A stretch of DNA of 64,000 nucleotides from Cricetomys ansorgei. Taxonomy: Eukaryota > Chordata > Mammalia > Rodentia > Nesomyidae. Location of the stretch: assembly GCA_026225945.1 (NCBI GenBank), contig JAMJFZ010003624.1, forward strand, positions 8,355,001-8,419,000. The letters run 5' to 3'. Below are positions 54,681-64,000 of the stretch, piece after piece. Positions within the stretch are counted from its first letter, which is position 1. Each line of letters starts with the position of its first letter. The notes beneath the pieces were generated by a model, which was not told where the DNA came from, did not search any database, and saw only the letters and a program-made list of their open reading frames with translations. A program made the translations under genes and the position numbers.

Positions 54681-57364
54681 GACCCACAAGCGATGGAATT
54701 TGGGGTGGTTGATGTGGGGTAAGAGAAGTGTAAGGTGGAAGGTTGTTCTGAAATTAAACAGGCACAGCTCAGCTCCATCTTGGTCACCTAAGGACTCCAG
54801 GAGTGCAAACTCTGCTTGTATTTCAAGGACTAACACCAGGCTAATCATGGTTTCATGGGAATTGGTCGGGGAAGTTCTAGCTTATTATTTTATGTGTTGT
54901 GTTCATTTAAAAATAAACATTCACTTGTTTTATAAACAGGAAAGATTCTCTTTCAAATGACAAAACTCAAGAGAACATAGGGTATTCGAACGGATGGTCT
55001 GAGAAAGTAATCAAATCTACCCATTCTGAGGTTAATATGGTCTGTCATTCTCCACAACATGACCTCGTCAATGAACCAGATGAACTGTTAGTTTCTATGA
55101 ATCATTGAACATGTTTTTATTTTTTCTCTCCTTGACACACACAGACAGTAAGAGTTTGGATGACTCATCAGACACTGAAACACTAACTTCGGGGTTTCTT
55201 TGAATTTCAAGTTGAAATGGCCCCTGCGCTGATCTCATTCGTCTCCGGCTGATAGAATATTGCAATATTCACTTTCGTCAAAGAGATGTGCAATTTAGGA
55301 AAAGACTTACAAGCCAGTGGCAGAGATAGAAACTCTTCTCATAAGCCTACTCAAACTCTTATCTGCTCCAACACTTGCAGCTGTATACGAGACGCTTCTT
55401 TCAGAGTTATTTCAGTTCATTTCAATAAGAAACAATTGTTTAAAAAAAAAAGTTATTGGAAAAGCGGGAAGAGTCATGGCATCACAGTCAATATTAAAAG
55501 AATCAACAAGCTTCGCTGCTATTTCCAGCACTTCTATTTACTTCAAAGAATGATACCCGATTATTAAGCACATACTTTCCCCCCATTTTTGTTTTTCCTG
55601 CTTGGTGCCAGAGTTTTCTTGGCTTGTAGCGGGATAGGCTGAATAGACTGACTGTCCTTTGCATCCACATGTTTTATGGGACTAGTGGTTCTGAATCTAA
55701 GTCACTTCAATAATGATGGAACCATTATGCTCCTGATGAATACACACTGATGTAATCAGATACTGTCACAAGAAATAAAGAAAGAAAACTGATGTGAACC
55801 AGAGCGGTGCATACAATCATCCATTGCTACCAAGCTAGAGGGATGTGTAGGCATGCAGTGCCAAGATCCTTTGGTAAATGAACCTCACTGTTGGGTAATT
55901 ATAATGTTATAATATGTTAACTATTTGAAAAATACCCTATTATTGAATGAGGCTCTCATTCAAACTAGACCAAAGGTATCAATTTTGTCTGAAAAGGGAT
56001 ATGCTAGAAGGGAGGTTGGAGGATGGGAAATAACCAATTCTCAGTCGGGATTCAAATGGTCTCTTGGGAAATTTATAGTTTGAAAAAAAGTTAGGATTTC
56101 AAAAGCTAAGAATTTTAAGGAGTGAGTACATGAAAATACATTAATACCCAGTAGATTAGGAGGAACATGTAATCAGCAGAACATGTTTTCCCATGGGAGG
56201 AGAGCTGTGGATTCTGAGGTTAGGGGAGAGGCAGAGAGCTGTAAGGGGCTGTGGTTTGTTTGACTCTATCTGTCAAAAGTCATGTGTTGGAAGCCTCATA
56301 CCAAATGCAATGTGTTGGGTACATCACATTAGTATTGGATTCTGAGACTTCCAAACCGTGAGCCAATGCATTTCTGCTCTCTATCAGTTGTCCAGCTGTT
56401 TCCCTGACACAGCAGCACAAAACAGATGAAGAAAGCAAGACACACACTATTGAATCATCTCCCCAGAGGAGCCAAGCCCAGTATGAGAGATCAGATGTGT
56501 TCATGCCTCAGGCCATGTATATTTTCAAGTTTTGGACAGTAGGCAAGATCCCTTGCTTTCTGATCGAAGCCAGACCTGGTGTTAAACATTTGGAAACTTG
56601 CCAACATTCAAGACGCCTGGGAAGCAGTAGAAGAGAAATCAGATGATCCGAGAGCTCACAGAGCCCTTCGACCTTCAGCAGAGCCTATTGTTTCTACTGT
56701 GGACATCATGACCTCAAAGTCAGAGGATCTGGAGAAAGGCTTGAGGTACAGCCGGGACAAAGGCTTGACAGCAGCCTGGAACCAAACAGAGCAATTAAGT
56801 GAGGGAGAATGATGACCAGGGACTTGACCATAAGCTCTTACTCTACCCGGTTTTGTCCCATTCCCCACTGTAGCCTCTTGGGCAGCTCTCCCCAGAATCC
56901 ACACACCAGTCTGCAGAAAAGAAGGAAATGTGGAATCCCAATGAAATAAGCAAACTCTTCACCCACTACAGTTTCCTGTGGATTAAATTTTCTATCTATA
57001 AAAGGAATTTGAACTAAAAAAAAAAAAAAAAAAAATCAGTTCCGGTTGTTGAAAAAAATGAAGCAAATTGTAGTTTCCAGGCTTTTTTCCTTTGCCCTGT
57101 GGCTTCATGCTCATTTGGACAGCCAGCATGGAGGTCTAAGGTAACTCAGGAAAGTTTGCTTTGGAAATCCTGATTTCCTCTTCGGGGAGCCTTTCAAACA
57201 TCACTAGGCTCCTGAACTTGCCTTTCCTCTCCAGATTGGTAAGAACAGTAGTGTCCTGGTTAGGAACTATGCTGTGGTTAAGAAGCACCTGACCACAAAG
57301 CTGAAAGCCTCAATTACACAGGATGAGAGATATTACAGTACAGTGGGGGAGGGGGCAGTAAACA
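54681..57364. other. Unique non-coding sequence
   Basis: About 2.7 kb. Only an A tract (57015-57035) is clear. A stretch at 56280-56430 vaguely recalls an old MaLR LTR. No exon was recognised; overlapping frames at 55286-55567 share one DNA segment. Confidence 0.35.
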
Positions 57365-57612
57365 TAAGGACTTGAAAAGGCATTTCTCTAAAAGAGAGGT
57401 TCAGACGACTAGGGAATTCATGAAAAAGTCCTCGGCATCAGTGACTATCAGTAACTGCAGCTCAGAACTACATAAGGCATCCCATCACATGGAACAAAAG
57501 GCAGGTGCTAGCAAAAATTTGGAGAAGTTGGAGCCCACATACACCGTCAGATGGACTGCAGACTGGGCAAGCCACTGTGAAAAACACAGTGCGTATAAAC
57601 TATATTCAGAAT
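57365..57612 (+). mobile_element. Ancient L1M fragment
   Basis: 'ggcatttctctaaaagagag', aaaatttggagaagttggag and agccactgtgaaaaacacag follow the mammalian L1M ORF2 end (catttctccaaagaagata..., ggagaaattggaaccc..., ccactgtggaaaacagt). Confidence 0.65.
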
Positions 57613-58045
57613 TGGAATATAGGTGTCCTTCTTTGCAACGTGGTTGTTTAGTTTTCCCTCCAAACACGAGGGGGGGAGATACAGACCCCCAAATGGTTAA
57701 ATCATCATTCATTTTTAAGACAGAGACTGGGAAAAAGGGAAAAAAAAACCCCAGAACTTGGTGATGGAGCCCTGAGTTTAATTATGCCCTGTCTCTCCCT
57801 GTAATCACTCTCTGCTTAACTGAGTTTATAGAAACAGAAGGAAAGGTGTCCCTGATATCTTCTTCTCCTTCTCACTCCCCAGACCCCTACGGTACCTTCC
57901 CAGCTCCTGTATATATTCCTATCCCAAAACTTAGAGGAGCGAGAACTTGAACTCTCATTCAGAGAGATGCTTGAGCAGCACTGCTGAATATTAATTAGGA
58001 AATGAATGCATCAGGCCACAATTTGCATCTTCTCTCCACCTTGCA
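57613..58045. other. Unique non-coding sequence
   Basis: Nothing recognised. Confidence 0.35.
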
Positions 58046-58123
58046 GGGTGGGGGTGGAGTGGGGGTGTGGGATGGGGATGGGGTGGGGAATTGGGGGTGG
58101 TAGGGGGTGGTGGGGGGATAGGG
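58046..58123 (+). repeat. G-rich tract with quadruplex motif
   Basis: About eleven runs of three to six G bases in 78 bp, with linkers mostly 1-6 bases (for example atggggatggggtgggg). It satisfies the usual four-run G-quadruplex pattern several times over. Confidence 0.85.
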
Positions 58124-58745
58124 AGTTATCTCCTCCTCTGGATCTAATCTCTGCCATTTCTCTTTAATTCGGGCCAGGTTTCAAAATACGTGCTAAAGGC
58201 TTTCTCCAGTATATTAAAAGGTTCACAGTGGTCTCCTGCCTTGCCTGAGTCCAGCCTTCACAGGACTGGATCTCATCTATGTACCATACGTCCCAGCTCT
58301 TGTCTAAATCCGTTAGTGTCCAGGGATGACACCCTTCTCTCTTTCCCAAGCACTTTGAGTTTTCCCTCCGAGATTCCTTGTCCCCTCTCATCTGTGCTTC
58401 CTCTAGGGCAGGCTACTTAGCTCACTCTGCATGGCTCGTACTAGTCGTTGGCTAGAATTCTGTGTACCCCAGAGTCGAGGCCAACCCATCCCCAGGAGAC
58501 TCCCGGGGGTGTTTGCCTAGACAAGGCAAGCCTAGAGGCAGGAGCGTGCTTGGGGAAGTCCTAGCTGGCCTCTCTGGTTCCCCGGGAAGTGATTACCATG
58601 AATGCAGAAAGAGGATTAAACAGTACCCAGGGAAACCAGAACAACAGTGTAAAGCTGTGGAGCTCTAAGTCAGGGAAACTGGATCTTAGACTCTGAAGCT
58701 AATATTAATTACACATTTTCTTGAGAACTTACCACTCACGGTTAG
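58124..58745. other. Unique non-coding sequence
   Basis: Nothing recognised. Confidence 0.35.
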
Positions 58746-59300
58746 TGTGCTGGGTAGTTTTAAGTGAACTTGACTAGAGTTATCTGAAAGGAGGGAGCCT
58801 CAATTGAGAAAAATGCTCCCATAAGATCCAGCTGTAGGGTATTTTCTTAATTAGTGATTGATGGGAGATGACCCTGCCCATTGTGGGTGTTGCCGTCCCT
58901 GGGCTGGTGGTCCTGGGTTCTATAAGAAAGCTGGCTGAAACTGGGTGGTGGTGACATACATCTTTAATCCCAGCCCTTGGGAGGCAGAGACAGGAGGTTC
59001 TCTGTGAGTTCAGGGCCAGCCTGGTCTACAGAGAGAGTTCCAGGTCAGCCAGAGTTATGACAGAAAAACCCTCTGTCTATCAGGGTGTCTCCAGAAGATG
59101 TCACTGAAGCGGAAGGATGGCAGATGTGGGCAGCAACGTCAGTTAGTCAGCTCTTGGGCACCAGCGTCCATCTCTCCCTGCTTCTTAGCACTGTGTAACC
59201 CGATGCCTCTTGCTAGGGCCACCAAACCTGCCCTCATGATTGGCTATAGCCCTCTGATCCCTCTAAGCCAAAATAAGTGTTTCTTCTCTTAAATTGTTCT
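58746..59300 (+). mobile_element. ERVL-type LTR split by a B1
   Basis: It starts tgtgctgggtagttttaagt and follows 445-850 up to ttctataagaaagctggctg (58936). A B1 then occupies 58937-59082. The later part, ending 'ctctaagccaaaataagtgt', resembles an LTR polyadenylation end but is diverged. Confidence 0.72.
58937..59082 (+). mobile_element. B1 SINE
   Basis: 'actgggtggtggtgacatac', 'ggccagcctggtctacagag' and 'agttccaggtcagccagagt' form a nearly complete B1 nested in the LTR. Confidence 0.9.
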
Positions 59301-60044
59301 GGGGATAATTTTCTGATTTGATTATAGCCTGCTCCGCAGGAGAAAACATGTTCTTAATACTATAAAGGCCCAGGGGTGAAGCTACTATTCTGCAGCTGTG
59401 TGAACATGAGGTCAAGCTGTCTTCTATGGGTATCTCTATATGCATGGCTCAATACAGCTCTTGGTCCCTGTGAAGACGGTTTCTCCTTATTTCGCCTGCA
59501 CAGTCAGGTTTGTTTTCCACAAAGCGAGGACTGCATAGATTGAGGAGTGTAGTCGCAAGGTTAGGTCAACAAACACTTGACACATCGCTCAGCCATCCAT
59601 CAGTCCCTCTAGTCTGTCATACGGGACAGGCTTAAAGACTGTGTTCTAATGCAGATTCAGAGACCTGTCAGTCAGCTTGAGCCCCACAGATCAGTAAAGG
59701 TTCCACAAAATGAAGAGTGAACACGCTGGCTCAGCCCCACCTCACTATCGGGACCGCGTTCTTTCTGTTTGCAATATAGCTGCCCTTATAGATGTGAGCT
59801 GAAACTGTAGAAATCATGAATATTTTAACCCTTTTCTGATCCTACCTTGCATATCACAGCCCATATACTGTAGCCTAAAGAGGCCTTTCTGTATAAAACT
59901 TGGCCGTACTTCGGACATAAAGTCTAAAACCCAAAACACTAACTGCACCTGGATGAACTTTTAAATATTAAAGCCAGAGGTTAACATTTTTTAAAAAATT
60001 AGATGGAGTAATTTGATACACTCAAAGTCCCCTTTCAAATTATT
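59301..60044. other. Unique non-coding sequence
   Basis: Nothing recognised. Confidence 0.35.
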
Positions 60045-60308
60045 TGCACAGTCCATCATGGCAGAGAAAGGCCCGGCAGCAGGGGCCGGAGGCAGGTGGT
60101 TACACTGTGTCCGCAACCGAGAAACAGAGACAGATGCATGCCGCTGTTACGTCCACTTGCTCTGGAATTGTAGCTCGTGGTTGGGGTCACTCGTGTTTAG
60201 AGTGGGTCTTCACACCTCAATTAATCCAGAGACCTCTTAACATGTGCAGAGGTGTGTCTCCTAGATGGTTTTATATCCTGCACGTTGGCAGTGTTAACCA
60301 CAACAAGT
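60045..60308 (-). mobile_element. ERVL-type LTR, antisense
   Basis: 'tccatcatggcagagaaagg', 'gaggcaggtggttacactgt', 'gtttagagtgggtcttcaca', 'gtgtgtctcctagatggttt' and gttaaccacaac follow the antisense LTR plan. Confidence 0.72.
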
Positions 60309-61324
60309 TACACGAGCACACACGCACACGGGCACACAATTAACTTTAATTAGGCATAGTAACTGATTACTGCTGATAAATAATAACGGACAGCAGTTAT
60401 AATAATATCCTTCAGTGGTATCCCAGCCGCACTGTTTTGGTGCTTTAAAGTTGTATTAGCTGAAGGGGATTAGTAGCCTTAGGCAAGGCCTGAGGGGACA
60501 TGTTAGATCCTCTTCCCTGTGAGGACACGATGAAAAGGAGCCATCTGTGAACCGGAGAGTGGGCCTATGAACCTTACTGGACACCAAATCTGCCAACATT
60601 TTGATAATAGAGCAGTCACCTCCACCACAGTAGCTATACTGTAGCTAAACCTGGTTGGTTTGTGGCATTTGATTATTTCAGCTCAAGTAAACCAAGAGCA
60701 TTATGCAATAAATTGCTCCCTCTCCTCTTGGTTATAAGCAAGAGTTATGACAGATTGAGTTTGGGGATCCTACTTACTATGGGCTTGTTTCCATGGACAT
60801 AGGGAGACATCAGAACTTCTCAAGGGCTAGAAGATGGTCTCCAATTATGCAGAGAAAACAGGGGAAATTGGTTACACAGCAGAGCTTTGCTTGACTATCA
60901 AAAACGTGCACTCACTAGTCCTTTGCAGATCATTGGCTGCGAGGCGCAGCAAGGCAAGGGTTTACCGTTGTCACAGTGTGTGCAGCAAAGGAGGCGGTGA
61001 TGGATGGCTCCTTCAGTCTGGCTTCCTGACCAGCAGCTGCGCGATATAGGTTACCTGCCCCCATTCAGATCGCAGAAGAAACCTTTCCAGTCTACCTCAA
61101 ATGGAGCTAAGTATTTGGAGTTTTATATGGTCCAAGTTTAAGTTCTGTCTTTGGTTAGTTAGGGACAAAACGTAGCCTTTCCTCTGACTACTCGATCAAA
61201 GATAATATATTTGTGTATGGAGCATCACATTCAGCAGCCAAAAAATGAGATGGACTTACCCCAAAGATTTTTTTCTTTATTGTTTTGGCCTATATTATAC
61301 AAGAGGGAAAACCTACAAAACTAG
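60309..61324. other. Mostly unique sequence
   Basis: No exon. 60500-60605 (ctgtgaggacacgatgaaaa, 'gagccatctgtgaaccggag') resembles an old MST/MLT1-type MaLR LTR piece. Confidence 0.4.
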
Positions 61325-61405
61325 AAGACTCAGGTTTAGGCCCTGGTGCTGCCTAGTGATATGACCTGGGGCAAGTTAGTCAAACTTTCCAGGAGATGTA
61401 TACAC
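61325..61405 (+). repeat. MIR fragment
   Basis: 'gactcaggtttaggccctgg', 'atgacctggggcaagttagt' and caaactttcc match the MIR core. Confidence 0.7.
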
Positions 61406-61441
61406 TATCTCAGTCTATTGTCTGTTACCTATCATCTTATC

Positions 61442-61462
61442 CGTCTGTCTGTCTGTCTGTCT
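61442..61462. repeat. (GTCT)5 microsatellite
   Basis: Five gtct units, followed by scattered tatc words to about 61530. Confidence 0.9.
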
Positions 61463-61705
61463 ATATAATTAGCATCATATGATCTATCTACATTTCTATC
61501 TGTATAATTATCTATCATCGGCATCTATCCACTTGTCGAGGATTAAATTAATAAGGTATACGTTGTGATCGATCGATTTACGTTTTCCTTTTTGGTTAGC
61601 CCCTTATTAGACCAGTAATCTAAAGCTTGTGTTTCAGTAAACAATCTCATCCTTTGATGAATCTGTTTTTAGATGATAAATCATTTTTTCTTAAGAACTT
61701 AACAG

Positions 61706-61801
61706 AAGACTGGGGTGCGTCTCACTGGTGGGGCACTTGCCTGAAATGGTTGAAGCCCTGGATTCAATCTCCAGAACCACATAATTGCTTTAAAAAAAAA
61801 A
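61706..61801 (+). mobile_element. ID-type SINE
   Basis: 'ggtggggcacttgcctgaaa', gccctggattcaatctccag and an A-rich tail follow the ID/BC1-like SINE in sense orientation. Confidence 0.7.
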
Positions 61802-61814
61802 TCACTGATGGAAA

Positions 61815-62095
61815 ACCAACTGTGTGTCAGGATCTGTTTTAGATGCTTCGGAAATGTAGTAACAACCCCACACACGGCCCTGTGCATACAGTCTACTGGG
61901 GAGACCCGCAGCAAGCAGGAGGTAAATGGAAGTCAGTGAAGCACTCAAAATGTCCCAGCATCCTAAGCGCTGTGTAAAGGAAATGGGACAAGAAGGATCG
62001 GGTCTGTGGAGACAGGGATGAATCAGGTGCTGAGTGGCTGGCAAGATGAGAGCTAATTGAAGTCTGAAGGAAGTGACTCTGTCCGCTGTGGGACT
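61815..62095 (+). repeat. L2/MIR-class ancient repeat
   Basis: 'tgtcaggatctgttttagat', 'tacagtctactggggagacc', 'agcgctgtgtaaaggaaatg' and 'gaagtctgaaggaagtgact' follow the mammalian-wide repeat also seen at 44010-44200, here longer. Confidence 0.6.
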
Positions 62096-62750
62096 CTCCT
62101 GCTGCTTTAAAGGCAACAACTGTTATATTTGAACAAAGAAGATATTGAGATCCACAGTCGTTAGGCAACTTTGGGATACAAAGGCAGTGGACTGTCAGTC
62201 TGTTTCCAGGTCTGGTCTTCTAATCTCTTCATTGCACCAAATCATGGGCTTATAAAGAACCATATTAGAATGAATGAATCTACAAATTACAAACAACCTC
62301 TACTGGTGGTTTAAAGACACAGTCAAGGGGCGTAGGTGGGCTAAGGGATCACTAAGGGATCTAGAGGAAGTCAATCATAAGGTGCACTAATTTTTTGGTT
62401 TTAAAGTTTCTAAGCTCTTTTAATGGAGAACAGGTCCCAAGGAAGGTATCTGTCTCTTCACATCTGTCCTCTTGAAAGCTACCAACAGAGCATGTGCATC
62501 GGAACGGCGCAGCCCCAGTGAGAGTTGGATTTCTCGCTGCAAGGGAAGTGCTTCATCTGCCCTTGACATGGGTGGGGACTCAAAGGGAAAGAGAAGTAAC
62601 AGGGCGTACCCCATTAATGTTCCCTGAAGGGTTCCCATAGCTCTTGGCCTGGTTCCCTCGCCTTCCCGCTTCCCCTGGGTGTGGCTGGGACGTCCGTGTG
62701 TGGCCTTAGTAACAGGATGAACCTGAAAACAGGGGAGACAAGAGAAATGT
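62096..62750. other. Unique non-coding sequence
   Basis: Nothing recognised. Confidence 0.35.
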
Positions 62751-63112
62751 GTTTCCTCTTTATGAAGGCAACAGGGAAACTAACACAGAAGCCAGGCAGG
62801 TGCCATAGGCCTGTAGATGGTAGAGATGTCAGTCCCGCAGGATCTTGAGGCAGCTGGCCACTTTCCGTCAGCTGTCAGCAGTGGGAGAGAAAGGAATGGC
62901 GCTCAGCTGTCTTCCTCCTCCTCACGCAGCCGGGACCCAAGCCAAAGGAATGACTCCGCCCTCTTTTAGAGTGCCTTCTCATGTCGATTAACCTGTCAAG
63001 AGAATCCCTTACAGCTGTGCCCGGAGGCTAACCTGAGCTAAATAACCCCTCACGGGTGTTCAGGAGGCCTGTCTCCTAGGTGATTCCAGATCCTGTTAAC
63101 CATTGCAGCCTC
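62751..63112 (-). mobile_element. ERVL-type LTR, antisense
   Basis: 'gagaaaggaatggcgctcag', 'cccttacagctgtgcccgga' and 'tctcctaggtgattccagat' ending gttaaccattgcag form an antisense, diverged LTR. Confidence 0.62.
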
Positions 63113-63805
63113 TTATAATCCCCTCTACTTTATGAATGAGATGTTGCCTGATTCATAAACAGCTAACTAATGCTAGTTCGAGCTTTACGTCAAACTCGCT
63201 GAAAATCTCGTCTTTTAATACTACCAAGAAGTCCCTGGAAACTCTAGTCAGTATCTCCTATTTGTGCCAAAGCCTGTATGGCTAAAAAGGGGTCTCACTG
63301 AGAACAGGCATGTTACGAAAGAGGTCTCACGCTGGCCTGGCAGTGTGCGTAGCCCTCACACCTGCTTACCATAAGTACTCTGCTTGCTTTCACCCATGAG
63401 CGATCCTTCTCTTTTTTAAAAAAAAATGTTTTAATATATTTTATCCCCCCATCACCAACCCGCATTAATCTCTGCCCCTACTGGGTCTTCCCATACCTGA
63501 CATCCAGTCCCTCTGCGACCTCAGTCTGCCGACAGCACCAGTCCAAAGCGACCACTTCTTGCTCTTCACTATTCTTCACTTAAGCAAAGCAACACCATTT
63601 CTCTCTTTCTCGTGGTTTTCACATGTCACCAATCATACTTCCTAGTAATTCTTTACCCAGTAGTCCCCATAATCTCATATTTTAAATATTGGAGTGTCCC
63701 AGCAATGGTGCCTAAATCCTTTTTCCTGTATACGCTCAGTACTTGGGTATTCTCAAACATTTATGTCTCCAAATGTTTCTTCTATGCTGATCACTTTAAT
63801 ATCTC
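63113..63805. other. Unique non-coding sequence
   Basis: Nothing recognised. Confidence 0.35.
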
Positions 63806-63990
63806 TCATACTCTGCCATATATGTATATGTATATATTGTATATATGTATATGTATATATTGTATATATGTATATGTATATACACACACATATATATACA
63901 TATATATATAATTACTTATATTGTATATGTATATTGTATATGTATACACACACATATATATATACATATATATATAATTACTTATATTAT
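63806..63990. repeat. AT-rich tandem array (TATATG/CACA)
   Basis: Three copies of a unit of about 23 bp (tatatatgtatatgtatata-) are followed by two copies of a block of about 42 bp ending ataattacttatatt (63881-63922 and 63945-63988, period about 64 bp). Confidence 0.9.
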
Positions 63991-64000
63991 CAACAATCAG

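Noticed and set aside
61440..61535. Possible CRISPR-like or regulatory tandem (GTCT/TATC)
   Set aside because: Ordinary tetranucleotide microsatellite; no spacers. CRISPR arrays are not expected in a rodent genome and none is present.

Overview
This is non-coding nuclear DNA from a rodent, almost certainly a muroid (mouse/rat/hamster group). The evidence is the repeat mix: B1, B2/B3 and ID/B4 SINEs, rodent-specific URR1 hAT fossils, rodent L1 3' UTRs, and ERVL and MaLR solo LTRs of rodent type, over an older mammalian layer (MIR, L2-like, L1M). The B1 copies (for example 15524-15700 and 30513-30660) look more like rat or cricetid copies than young mouse B1, but species cannot be settled by eye. 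No host protein-coding gene, conserved exon, tRNA, rRNA or snRNA gene was recognised. All open reading frames are short and fall in repeats, simple sequence or unremarkable DNA, so the window reads as gene desert or intron.

Layout. 0-4 kb: B3 SINEs, an ERVL-type LTR nested in a B3, and an antisense L1 piece. 4-12 kb: SINE/LTR/L1-rich, with a nested set at 8.0-11.7 kb (LTR, B1 with perfect target-site duplication, antisense L1 3' UTR split by a minisatellite-bearing insert, then an L1 endonuclease-region fragment in the opposite orientation, then another LTR). 12-21 kb: mostly unique sequence with a few SINEs and a MaLR LTR; from about 17.6 kb CpGs become noticeably more frequent, peaking at 19.78-20.28 kb. 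21-34.5 kb: L1M fossils, ID/B4 SINEs, two URR1 copies, antisense ERVL LTRs, a long L1 3' UTR, an AT-rich imperfect palindrome at 28.25-28.56 kb, and a cluster of L1 fragments at 32.8-34.3 kb. 34.5-48 kb: TG-rich repeat, B2/B3/B1 copies, LTRs, and a short 5'-inverted L1 at 43.1 kb flanked by a 13-nt duplication. 48-53 kb: largely unique, with a second CpG cluster at 50.5-50.96 kb. 53-64 kb: MaLR LTR, long CA and T tracts, a G-quadruplex-prone tract at 58.05-58.12 kb, more ERVL LTRs, and a terminal AT-rich satellite-like array.

There is no operon-like or multi-gene system here. The most interesting signals are possible regulatory DNA (CpG clusters and CRE-like sites) and structural or retrotransposition footprints. 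Family calls are by recognition from memory of consensus sequences; no alignment or database search was run.
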